A stretch of DNA of 6,537 bases, taken from positions 1-6,537 of the forward strand of contig JAAZFW010000280.1 in NCBI GenBank assembly GCA_012511525.1, read 5' to 3'. Below the pieces are notes generated by a model. It was not told the origin of the DNA and did not search any database. It saw nothing but the letters and a program-made list of their open reading frames with translations. Origin of the DNA: Clostridiaceae bacterium. Its GTDB lineage: Bacteria; Bacillota; Clostridia; Saccharofermentanales; UBA5734. The translations under genes and the position numbers were made by a program. Shown here one piece after another: positions 1 to 5,929 of this stretch (position 1 is its first letter; each line of letters opens with the position of its first letter).

Positions 1-1076
1 CGATTCCGGTAAACGGTTTGCTGCTGCTCGAGCTTGGCCGCTCTGCCGCGCCGGCTTTCCAGCTCGGCGGAAAGGCCCTCCAGACTGCCGGTCAGTTCGG
101 CTTCCTCATGCGCGGCGGCTTCGCCCTGCTCGCGCAGATGGCGGATCCTGGCGTCATGCAAGGCCAGCTCTCCCTGCAGCTGGGTGATCTGCTGGCTGAG
201 TGAGCCCAGCTCGTTTTGTTTTTCGGCGGATGCGGTCTCAAGGTCGTGCAGCCGGCGGGCGGTCTGCTGGTTTTCCTCGCGAAGTTCGGTCAGGGCCCGA
301 TTGGCGTCGGCGAGGTCGTCGATGACCAGCTGCTTTTCCTGCTCGGCCTCGCGCAGCTTCTCGCTTTGCTGGTCCAGGCTGTCCAGGATCAGGGCCGTCT
401 CGCCTCGTTTCAGCTCGTCGCTGAGCTGAAGGAAGCGCTGCGCGGATTCGGCCTGGGCGGACAACGGCTCCAGGCGGTTTTCCAGTTCCAGGATCAGGTC
501 GTTGATGCGAAGCAGGTTCTGCTCGGTTCCCTCGAGCTTGCGCTCCGCCTCTTCCTTGCGGGTTTTGTACTTGACGATGCCCGATGCTTCCTCGAAAATG
601 CGCCGCCGATCCTCCGACCGGTGGCTCAATATCTCGTCGACACGCCCCTGGCCGACGATCGAGTAGCCATCGCGGCCCAGTCCGGTGTCCATGAACAGCC
701 GGGTGATGTCGCGCAGGCGGCAGACCGTCTTGTTGAGCAGGTACTCGCTTTCGCCGGAGCGGTAGAGCCGGCGCGTGATCTGGACCTCGGTGTATTCCAG
801 CGGCAGTTGGTTGTCGCTGTTGTCGATGACCATGGTGACTTCGGCAAAGCTCATCGCCCGGCGCGACTGGGTGCCGGTGAAGATGACGTCCTCCATGCGC
901 GATCCGCGCAGCGTCTTGACGCTTTGCTCGCCAAGAACCCAGCGGATGGCGTCGGTCACATTGGATTTGCCGCTCCCGTTGGGTCCTATGATGGCCGTTA
1001 CGCCCTCGTGGAAAGTGATGGTTGTCCGTTCCGGAAAAGACTTGAAGCCTTGTATTTCCAGAGCTTTCAGGTGCAT
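1..1076 (-). CDS. smc: Chromosome partition/condensation protein SMC, N-terminal part (cut by window edge)
   Basis: The ATPase of the bacterial condensin (with ScpA/ScpB) that organises and segregates the nucleoid. Only the first 358 codons are inside the window; family members are about 1,150-1,200 residues, so the hinge, second coiled-coil arm and Walker B/signature half lie beyond position 1. Seen: an N-terminal head beginning MHLKALEIQGFKSF, the Walker A loop GPNGSGKSN at residues 31-39, the LRGSRMEDVIF segment containing the conserved R-loop arginine (R57), and the Q-loop region VGQGRVDEIL at 141-150 followed by FEEASGIVKYKTRK. From about residue 170 the sequence becomes a Glu/Gln/Leu/Arg-rich coiled coil that continues off the edge. 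The ATG at 1076 is preceded by a GGGGGA ribosome binding site inside the end of rnc, and only 3 bases separate it from the rnc stop, so the two are co-transcribed and probably translationally coupled. The identification is secure; it is not RecN or SbcC, given the exact SMC head motifs. Confidence 0.97.
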   Translation of the reverse strand, partial: MHLKALEIQGFKSFPERTTITFHEGVTAIIGPNGSGKSNVTDAIRWVLGEQSVKTLRGSRMEDVIFTGTQSRRAMSFAEVTMVIDNSDNQLPLEYTEVQITRRLYRSGESEYLLNKTVCRLRDITRLFMDTGLGRDGYSIVGQGRVDEILSHRSEDRRRIFEEASGIVKYKTRKEEAERKLEGTEQNLLRINDLILELENRLEPLSAQAESAQRFLQLSDELKRGETALILDSLDQQSEKLREAEQEKQLVIDDLADANRALTELREENQQTARRLHDLETASAEKQNELGSLSQQITQLQGELALHDARIRHLREQGEAAAHEEAELTGSLEGLSAELESRRGRAAKLEQQQTVYRN

Positions 1077-1079
1077 GTT

Positions 1080-1838
1080 CTATCCCCCGGCGTTATCTGT
1101 CGGTTTCGGTGAACAGCCCTCGCGATTGCAGTCAAGTTTGTCGAGCGCATCCCGGGCGGCCTGCTGCTCCGCTTCTTTTTTGCTGCAGCCGGTGCCGGTG
1201 GAAATGAGCTGGTCGTCGACCAGAACTCCTGCGGTAAAGACGCGTTCGTGCACGGGACCGGATTCGTCCAGGATCTGGAAACGCAAGGTGCTGTTGCCCC
1301 GCGTCGCCTGCACCAGTTCGAGCAGGCGGCTCTTGTAATCATACACCAGATCACCGGCCAGCGCCAGTTGCAGCGGCTCGTCGAGCAAGTCAAGAATCCG
1401 GGATCGGGCCACGTCGTAGCCGGCATCCAGGTAGATCGCGCCGAATATCGCTTCGACCGCGTTGGACAGGTTGGACGGTTTGCCGCGCCCGCCGGTCGCC
1501 TCTTCGCCCCGGCCCAGCAGCAGCAGGTCGCCGAGACTGATTTCATCGGCGAGCAAGGCCAGGGTCGTCTCCCGAACCACCAGGGCGCGGGTTTTGGTCA
1601 TGATGCCCTCGTCGTGCCGCCGGGTATGGCGAAAAAGCGCGTCGCTGACCGCCAGGTCAAGGACCGCGTCTCCAAGAAATTCGAGCCGCTCGTTGTCCCT
1701 GATGTTTTCAGCGCGGTGTTCGTACGCATACGTGGAGTGCGTCAGGGCTTCCAGCAGCAGCTGCCGGTTTGTAAACCGGTGCCCGATGGACTGCTCAAGC
1801 CGCTCAAGGAGGGAATCGGACAGCGCCTGGCTTCCCAA
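1080..1838 (-). CDS. rnc: Ribonuclease III
   Basis: Double-strand-specific endoribonuclease that processes rRNA precursors and structured mRNAs. From the TTG at 1838 it is 252 residues, the normal bacterial length. Seen: an N-terminal RNase III domain (about 10-155) with the signature NERLEFLGDAVLDL at 49-62 (catalytic acidic residues E50, E53, D57), the substrate-contact segment LLLGRGEEATGGR (106-118), and LSNAVEAIFGAIYLD at 124-138 carrying catalytic E129. A double-stranded-RNA binding domain follows (about 167-236), with the GxGxSKKEAEQQAA motif at 215-228. The acidic residue usual three positions before E129 is Asn (N126) here. The start is uncertain. The frame is open upstream through the acpP terminator, and an ATG at 1901, overlapping the acpP stop, would give 273 residues. 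I prefer TTG 1838 because it lies after the terminator and gives the family's usual N-terminus, although neither start has a good ribosome binding site. smc follows after 3 bases. Confidence 0.95.
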   Translation of the reverse strand: MGSQALSDSLLERLEQSIGHRFTNRQLLLEALTHSTYAYEHRAENIRDNERLEFLGDAVLDLAVSDALFRHTRRHDEGIMTKTRALVVRETTLALLADEISLGDLLLLGRGEEATGGRGKPSNLSNAVEAIFGAIYLDAGYDVARSRILDLLDEPLQLALAGDLVYDYKSRLLELVQATRGNSTLRFQILDESGPVHERVFTAGVLVDDQLISTGTGCSKKEAEQQAARDALDKLDCNREGCSPKPTDNAGG

Positions 1839-1866
1839 CGCGGCGGCGGCGCGGCCCGGCGGTGAG

Positions 1867-1890
1867 AAAAAAAGCCCCCGGAGGGGCTTT
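1867..1890 (-). terminator. Intrinsic terminator after acpP
   Basis: On the minus strand an 8-bp perfect stem (AAAGCCCC pairing with GGGGCTTT, tetraloop TCCG) ends in a run of seven T, three of which belong to the stem. It begins three bases after the acpP stop codon. The form is textbook Rho-independent and works only in the minus direction, since the plus-strand reading has no T-run after the stem. It lies between acpP and rnc, which has no visible promoter, so partial read-through probably sets the acpP to rnc-smc ratio. Confidence 0.9.
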
Positions 1891-1893
1891 GAA

Positions 1894-2133
1894 TCAAGCA
1901 TTGTTCTTGATGAAGTCCACAGCGTCCCCGACCGTTTTGATCCGTTCGGCTTCTTCATCCGGGATCGATATGCCGAATTCCTGTTCCATGGCCATGACCA
2001 ATTCGACGATATCGAGCGAATCGGCGTTAAGATCGTCGATGAAATTGGAATCCATGCTAACGGCGTCGGCGTCGACACCCAGTTGATCGACCAAAATGCT
2101 GCGGACACTTTCAAAAATGCTATCGGTTGACAT
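1894..2133 (-). CDS. acpP: Acyl carrier protein
   Basis: Small acidic carrier of growing acyl chains in type II fatty acid synthesis, acting in the cytoplasm after ACP synthase attaches 4'-phosphopantetheine to serine. The product is 79 residues, the usual size. Seen: the prosthetic-group site DDLNADSLDIVELVMAMEQEF, with the modified serine at S39 in the DSL motif, the acidic helix II that docks to fatty-acid enzymes (residues 40-52), and a C-terminal helix ending TVGDAVDFIKNNA. The ATG at 2133 has a very strong ribosome binding site, AGGAGGG, 7 bases upstream, as expected of one of the most abundant proteins in the cell. It has its own promoter region (2189-2228) and a strong terminator straight after the stop. 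No fabD/fabG/plsX lies next to it inside this window; the upstream neighbour is pgsA. Followed by rnc and smc, the classic Bacillota order. Confidence 0.97.
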   Translation of the reverse strand: MSTDSIFESVRSILVDQLGVDADAVSMDSNFIDDLNADSLDIVELVMAMEQEFGISIPDEEAERIKTVGDAVDFIKNNA

Positions 2134-2140
2134 GCAATTA

Positions 2141-2147
2141 CCCTCCT
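2141..2147 (-). promoter_or_regulatory. acpP ribosome binding site
   Basis: AGGAGGG on the minus strand, 7 bases before the acpP ATG. It matches the anti-Shine-Dalgarno end of 16S rRNA almost completely and is, with that of recA, the strongest in the window. It fixes the acpP start and contrasts with the absence of any such site before rnc. Confidence 0.9.
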
Positions 2148-2188
2148 GTATATCGGCCTTCTGAGCTCTCTATTTCCCAGCGGCGTTG

Positions 2189-2228
2189 AGCATATCATAG
2201 TTTTATTTGATTATCAAGGAATTGTCAA
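2189..2228 (-). promoter_or_regulatory. acpP promoter region, two overlapping sigma-A type promoters
   Basis: Two candidate promoters overlap. The first has -35 TTGACA at 2223-2228, a 17-base spacer and -10 TAAAAC at 2200-2205. The second has -35 TTGATA at 2212-2217, a 17-base spacer and -10 TATGCT at 2189-2194, preceded by TGA, an extended -10 element. They are offset by exactly 11 bp. The second looks stronger at its -10 and the first at its -35. Start sites would fall about 45-60 bases before the acpP ATG. The region is very AT-rich against the GC-rich genes around it. Which one is used cannot be told from sequence. Confidence 0.75.
2207..2217. promoter_or_regulatory. Possible operator: TTGAT-T-ATCAA palindrome in the acpP promoter
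   Basis: A perfect 5+1+5 palindrome, TTGATTATCAA on the plus strand, lies over the -35 of the downstream promoter and in the spacer of the upstream one. From memory it resembles the core of the site bound by FabT, the MarR-family repressor of fatty-acid genes in Lactobacillales and some clostridia (TTTGATTATCAAA-like). Its place in front of acpP suits such a role, but no regulator gene is in the window and AT-rich palindromes arise by chance, so this is inference. Confidence 0.4.
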
Positions 2229-2232
2229 GTAT

Positions 2233-2265
2233 CGGGAAATAAATTCACGCTTTCTTCATTTCCCG
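2233..2265. repeat. Inverted repeat CGGGAAAT / ATTTCCCG downstream of pgsA
   Basis: A perfect 8-bp inverted repeat (2233-2240 and 2258-2265) with a 17-base AT-rich loop; in RNA the stem can extend by about three further pairs. It starts 15 bases after the pgsA stop and ends just upstream of the acpP -35. There is no T-run after it in the minus direction, so it is a poor intrinsic terminator. It may protect the 3' end of the pgsA message or be a protein-binding dyad. A third copy of the ATTTCCC heptamer lies at 2172-2178, in the acpP leader. Confidence 0.6.
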
Positions 2266-2280
2266 CAATGTTGGGCTGTC

Positions 2281-2865
2281 TCAGCCGCGGATCATGGAGC
2301 GGTTGGCCAGCAGGTACTGCAGGCCGCTCAGGACTGTCAGGAGCACGGAGATGAAAAGAATGCTGTCGCCGACGGTTCTGAACCAGCTTCCGGTGACCAT
2401 GAGGATAAAGGGTTCGATCAGGATAACCAGGATGGCGATGACCTGGGACACCGTCTTGGCCTTGCCCAGGTTGCCGGCCGGAATGACTTTGCCGTGCTCG
2501 GCAGCGATCAAACGCACACCCGTGATAATGAACTCACGGATGATCACGACAATCGTGACCAGCGCGTGGACGCGCCCCAGCTGGACCAGGGCGATCAGGG
2601 CCGAGACGACCAGCATCTTGTCGGCGATTGGATCGAGAAATTTGCCCAGGGTTGTGACCAGGTTGCGTTTGCGGGCGATGTGTCCGTCGGCCAGATCGGT
2701 GATCGAGGCCAAGCCGAACAGCACGAAGGCGATCAGGCGGCCGGTCGTAAGCAGGAAATCATTCCAACCCAGCCAAAACGGCCGGTCGGGCATCGGCAGC
2801 AGGAAGATCAGGATCAGCGGAATCAGCAGGATCCGCAGGACTGTCAATCGGTTGGGCAAATTCAC
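2281..2865 (-). CDS. pgsA: CDP-diacylglycerol--glycerol-3-phosphate 3-phosphatidyltransferase
   Basis: Membrane enzyme that transfers the phosphatidyl group of CDP-diacylglycerol to glycerol 3-phosphate, releasing CMP and giving phosphatidylglycerophosphate, the committed step to phosphatidylglycerol and cardiolipin. The product is 194 residues, a normal length. Seen: the complete CDP-alcohol phosphotransferase motif D57-x2-D60-G61-x2-A64-R65-x8-G74-x3-D78-x3-D82, with D82 the presumed catalytic base and the other Asp residues binding metal. The N-terminus MNLPNRLTVLRILLIPLIL is typical of PgsA. Hydrophobic segments lie near 8-25, 42-56, 84-108, 138-158 and 165-187. The start is GTG at 2865, overlapping the rimO stop as GTGA, with an AGGGG ribosome binding site 8 bases upstream; translation is probably coupled to rimO. 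rimO-pgsA adjacency is common in Bacillota and supports PgsA over other family members such as phosphatidylserine or cardiolipin synthase types. Confidence 0.95.
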   Translation of the reverse strand: MNLPNRLTVLRILLIPLILIFLLPMPDRPFWLGWNDFLLTTGRLIAFVLFGLASITDLADGHIARKRNLVTTLGKFLDPIADKMLVVSALIALVQLGRVHALVTIVVIIREFIITGVRLIAAEHGKVIPAGNLGKAKTVSQVIAILVILIEPFILMVTGSWFRTVGDSILFISVLLTVLSGLQYLLANRSMIRG

Positions 2866-4232
2866 ACGACCGTCACCCCTGTCATCTCGTAAGCATCGGC
2901 GTCGACCAGCCGGACGCGACAGACCTGGCCCAACCGGATATCCCCGTCAGATGCGGCGACATAGATGACGGGATCAACATCAGGCGCTTCGCCGTAGCTG
3001 CGGCCTATGTAAAATATACCACGATCTTCAACAGATTCAAGCACCACCTCGACCACTTGCCCGATCCGGCCGGCGGACGCCCGGGCGGCGATCTTCTGCT
3101 GCAGCTGCATCACCTGACGCTGGCGCCTCCTGGCGGTCTGGTGGTGGACGCGCGGCCGCATGGTGTAAGCGGCGGTCCCCTCTTCAGGCGAATAGACAAA
3201 GCAGCCCAGGCGATCGAAGCTGAGTTCGTCGAGCAGCTTCAGCAGCTCGTTGAACGCCTGCTCGGTCTCCCCCGGAAATCCGACCATCACGGTTGTGCGC
3301 AAAACGATGTCCGGGATCGCCCGGCGCAGCCTGGCGACCACCGCGCGGATATCCTTGACCCGGTCATGACGGTTCATCCGGGCCAGCACCGCGTCGGAAC
3401 CGTGCTGGATCGGCATGTCGAGATAGTGGGCGATCTTGTCTTCCCCGGCCATCGCCTCGATCAGGTCGTCGCTGACTCCGTCGGAATAGGTGTAAAGGAT
3501 GCGCAGCAGCCGCAGTTCGGGAATGCGGCAGATGGCGCGGGCCAGTTCGGGCAATCGCCGGATGCCATAGCGGTCGAGCCCGTAACGCCCGGTATCCTGA
3601 GCGATCAGGATCAGCTCCCCGTGGCCGCTGGCCGTCAGGCGCCGGGCCTCAGCGATGATATCTTCGAAGGGCCGGGAACGAAACGGTCCGCGGATGCCGG
3701 GGATCGCACAGTAGGCGCAGTGGTTGGAACAGCCCTCGGCTATTTTTATGTAGGCATAGTTTGCGGGTGTTGAGACCGCTCGTGTGATATTCAAGTGATC
3801 CAGGCTTCCGGGCGCACCGGGCTTGATCCAGTCGGCGCAGCCTGCGTCGAGACGCGCCAGCAAGCCGGCGATTTGGCCGTAATCCGCCGTTCCCAAAACG
3901 GCGTCCACTTCGGGCAGCGACCGGTTGATCTCGTCGGCGTAGCGCTGGGACAGGCAGCCTGTCACCACAAGGCGGCGTGCCCGTCCGGACGGCTGCTTGT
4001 ATTCTGCCAGGCGCAGGATGGCCTCAATCGATTCCTGCTTGGCGCTGGCGATAAAGCCGCAGGTGTTGATCACCAGGACATCGGCCCGTTCGGGCGCTGA
4101 AACCGCGGTCCAGCCGCTGTCTTTGAGAATCTGGCTCATGCATTCGGCATCGACCGCGTTTTTGGCGCAACCAAGAGAAAGCAGATAGAACTGCCGGGAA
4201 ACCGGATCGGGATTAGAAGAAATACTAGTCAA
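2862..4232 (-). CDS. rimO: Ribosomal protein S12 methylthiotransferase RimO
   Basis: Radical-SAM enzyme that adds a methylthio group to the conserved aspartate of ribosomal protein S12. From the TTG at 4232 it is 456 residues, close to the 430-450 usual. Seen: the UPF0004 domain with its three cluster-binding cysteines in SLGCAKN (C22), INTCGF (C58) and VTGC (C93); the radical-SAM motif CSNHCAYC (C168, C172, C175) followed by IPGIRGPFRSRP; and a C-terminal TRAM domain from about residue 390. The strings NTCGFIASAKQESIEAIL and QDTGRYGLDRYG mark it as RimO rather than the tRNA enzymes MiaB or MtaB. The start is uncertain. TTG 4232 has a GGAAGG ribosome binding site 9 bases upstream and gives a family-like N-terminus. 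ATG at 4283 has only a weak site, lies in a hairpin, and would add 17 residues with four cysteines. The gene overlaps pgsA by 4 bases and follows recX. Confidence 0.95.
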   Translation of the reverse strand: MTSISSNPDPVSRQFYLLSLGCAKNAVDAECMSQILKDSGWTAVSAPERADVLVINTCGFIASAKQESIEAILRLAEYKQPSGRARRLVVTGCLSQRYADEINRSLPEVDAVLGTADYGQIAGLLARLDAGCADWIKPGAPGSLDHLNITRAVSTPANYAYIKIAEGCSNHCAYCAIPGIRGPFRSRPFEDIIAEARRLTASGHGELILIAQDTGRYGLDRYGIRRLPELARAICRIPELRLLRILYTYSDGVSDDLIEAMAGEDKIAHYLDMPIQHGSDAVLARMNRHDRVKDIRAVVARLRRAIPDIVLRTTVMVGFPGETEQAFNELLKLLDELSFDRLGCFVYSPEEGTAAYTMRPRVHHQTARRRQRQVMQLQQKIAARASAGRIGQVVEVVLESVEDRGIFYIGRSYGEAPDVDPVIYVAASDGDIRLGQVCRVRLVDADAYEMTGVTVV

Positions 4233-4257
4233 ACAACCGCACCTTCCGCATGCTGGA

Positions 4258-4290
4258 TTCAGGCAATGCCTGCTGTTCATCATGCCTGAA
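4258..4290. repeat. Inverted repeat TTCAGGCA / TGCCTGAA between recX and rimO
   Basis: A perfect 8-bp inverted repeat (4258-4265 and 4283-4290) around a 17-base loop, just after the recX stop. In the message it would form a hairpin whose left arm ends at the first base of the ATG at 4283. No T-run follows, so it is not an intrinsic terminator. It may mark an RNA-processing or stability point between recA-recX and rimO-pgsA, and it argues mildly for the downstream TTG start of rimO. Confidence 0.6.
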
Positions 4291-4304
4291 GGGGCGGTTG
4301 CTTG

Positions 4305-4838
4305 TCAATGGCGGCGGAGCAGTTCCTCGATCAGCTCGCTGTCGAATCCGCGGCTGCCGAGCAGTCTGGCGATGCGCATGAACAATCGGCGTTTTTCAGC
4401 AGGCGGCGTATCGGCGGCCCGCAGGTGCTTGAGTTCCGGCGTGAAACGCGTGTCGAGCAGATCGCGGGCCAGTTCGCGGTCGGTCAGGGTTTCATCGAGC
4501 GCCGTATCGACGGCATCATGGGCGAGCCCTGACTGCAGCAGGCGCTGGCGCAGGGCAAAGTGCGATTCGGCCTGGCGCCCGCGGCGCTGACGCGCCTGGC
4601 GCCGGGCAATGGCCAGATCGTCCAGGTAGCCTTCATCGGCGAGCTCGCGCACCACCTCGCGGACGATGTCGTCGTCATAGCCTTCGTCACGCAGCCGCTG
4701 GGCCACGCGGCCGGACGGTTTTTTGGCCAGCCCCAGAAAGGAGATGGCTTCAGAACGGGCATCCTGCAGCCGACGCCGCAAGGCCCGTTCTTCATCGCTC
4801 AGCCCCTCAACCTTCAAGTCCGAGGATATCTTCTTCAT
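4305..4838 (-). CDS. recX: RecA regulatory protein RecX
   Basis: Small all-helical modulator that binds in the groove of the RecA filament and generally inhibits strand exchange and ATPase activity. From the ATG at 4838 it is 177 residues, in the family range (about 150-270). Seen: three tandem three-helix RecX units. The first covers about 30-75 (AISFLGLAKKPSGRVAQRL then EVVRELADEGYLDD), the second about 78-125 (ARQRRGRQAESHFALRQRL then GLAHDAVDTALDE), and the third about 148-176 (EKRRLFMRIARLLGSRGFDSELIEELL). It is rich in Arg, Glu and Asp with no membrane segment. The ATG lies inside the 3' end of recA, giving a 32-base overlap; a GGAG sits only 3 bases before it, so translation probably depends on ribosomes finishing recA. 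A TTG at 4817 is a possible alternative start, and a GTG at 4892 would extend it further into recA and is less likely. recA-recX adjacency supports the call. Confidence 0.93.
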   Translation of the reverse strand: MKKISSDLKVEGLSDEERALRRRLQDARSEAISFLGLAKKPSGRVAQRLRDEGYDDDIVREVVRELADEGYLDDLAIARRQARQRRGRQAESHFALRQRLLQSGLAHDAVDTALDETLTDRELARDLLDTRFTPELKHLRAADTPPAEKRRLFMRIARLLGSRGFDSELIEELLRRH

Positions 4839-5913
4839 TTTCTCCAGTTTCCGTTGTTTCCGATGTGACCGGCTCGGGTGCGAACGTGGCACGCACCTGC
4901 TGCTCGATCTCGGCGCGGATGTCGCTGTTGGCTTTCAGGAACAAGCGGGCGTTGTCGCGCCCCTGACCGATGCGCTGACCCTTGTACGAGAACCAGGCGC
5001 CGCTCTTGTCGACGATGTCCTGGACGACCGCCATATCGAGGATGCAGCCTTCCTTCGAGATGCCTTCGCCGTAGATGATGTCGAACTCGGCTTCGCGGAA
5101 CGGCGGCGCAATCTTGTTCTTGACGACTTTGACACGGGTCCGCGAACCGACGATGTCCGAGCCGTTGCGCAGCGTCTCAATTTTTCGCACATCGAGCCGG
5201 ACCGACGAATAGAATTTCAGCGCACGGCCGCCGGGCGTGGTTTCCGGATTGCCGAACATGATGCCGACCTTCTCGCGCAGCTGGTTGATGAACACGGCGA
5301 CGGTGCTGGACTTGCTGACCACGCCGGCCAGCTTGCGCAGCGCCTGCGACATCAGGCGAGCCTGGAGCCCGACATGGGCGTCGCCCATCTCCCCGTCGAT
5401 CTCGGCCTTCGGCACCAGGGCGGCCACCGAGTCGATGACGATGATGTCGACCGCGCCGCTGCGGACGAGCGCTTCCGTGATCTCCAGGGCCTGCTCGCCG
5501 GTATCGGGCTGCGACACGATCAGGTTGTCGATGTCGACGCCCAGCTTGCCGGCATAGCGCGGGTCGAGCGCATGCTCGGCGTCGATAAAGGCCGCCGTAC
5601 CGCCGGCCCGCTGGGCTTCGGCGATCATGTGCAGGGCGACCGTGGTCTTACCTGACGATTCAGGGCCGAAAATCTCCACGATGCGGCCGCGCGGTATGCC
5701 GCCGACGCCGAGGGCCAGGTCAAGCGACAAGGCGCCGGTCGGGATCACCTCGACCTGGATGTGGGCCCGCTCCCCCATCTTCATGACCGCGCCTTTGCCA
5801 AACTGCTTTTCAATCTGGCTGAGCGCCGCGTCCAGTGCACGCTCACGGTCGGATGCGCTTTTTTGGCTGACATCCTGGCTGGATTTTCCTGATACTCGAT
5901 CTGATCGTGCCAT
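4807..5913 (-). CDS. recA: Recombinase RecA
   Basis: DNA strand-exchange ATPase that forms filaments on single-stranded DNA, drives homologous recombination and triggers LexA self-cleavage in the SOS response. It is 368 residues. Seen: Walker A GPESSGKTT (83-91), the catalytic glutamate in FIDAEHALDP (E113), Walker B IIVIDSV (157-163), loop L1 around EIDGEMGDAHVG (171-182), loop L2 with NQLREKVGIMFGNPETTPGG (210-229, Q211 the ATP-sensing glutamine), the RecA signature ALKFYSSVR (231-239), and a C-terminal domain ending in an acidic tail rich in Glu. The N-terminus carries about 15-18 extra Ser/charged residues before the conserved ALDAALSQIEKQFGKG compared with the Escherichia and Bacillus proteins. 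The ATG at 5913 is nevertheless firm because GGAGGT lies 4 bases upstream. A LexA box and a strong promoter precede it. No intein or frameshift is present. Confidence 0.99.
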   Translation of the reverse strand: MARSDRVSGKSSQDVSQKSASDRERALDAALSQIEKQFGKGAVMKMGERAHIQVEVIPTGALSLDLALGVGGIPRGRIVEIFGPESSGKTTVALHMIAEAQRAGGTAAFIDAEHALDPRYAGKLGVDIDNLIVSQPDTGEQALEITEALVRSGAVDIIVIDSVAALVPKAEIDGEMGDAHVGLQARLMSQALRKLAGVVSKSSTVAVFINQLREKVGIMFGNPETTPGGRALKFYSSVRLDVRKIETLRNGSDIVGSRTRVKVVKNKIAPPFREAEFDIIYGEGISKEGCILDMAVVQDIVDKSGAWFSYKGQRIGQGRDNARLFLKANSDIRAEIEQQVRATFAPEPVTSETTETGENEEDILGLEG

Positions 5914-5929
5914 AGTTACCTCCAGAATA

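Noticed and set aside
216..1112. Long open frame on the plus strand opposite smc (298 codons)
   Set aside because: It is antisense to smc, whose head motifs are unmistakable. The translation is low-complexity Leu/Val/Gln-rich and matches no family I know; open antisense frames are expected at this GC content.
1080..2198. A 372-codon version of rnc extending back through acpP
   Set aside because: It would overlap the whole acpP gene in another frame and start upstream of the acpP ribosome binding site. The added residues resemble no domain; the real RNase III begins near 1838.
3057..3773. Open frame on the plus strand opposite rimO (238 codons)
   Set aside because: Antisense shadow of rimO, with no recognisable domain and no initiation signals.
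4225..4251. An 8-codon upstream open frame (ATG 4251 to TAG 4225) before rimO
   Set aside because: Too short and without its own ribosome binding site; such frames are common by chance.
4305..4892. Longer recX starting at GTG 4892
   Set aside because: It would overlap recA by 86 bases and add a basic Ser/His/Arg stretch not typical of RecX; ATG 4838 gives a normal length.
4723..5655. Long open frame on the plus strand opposite recA (310 codons)
   Set aside because: Antisense shadow of the conserved recA codons, with no ribosome binding site or promoter.
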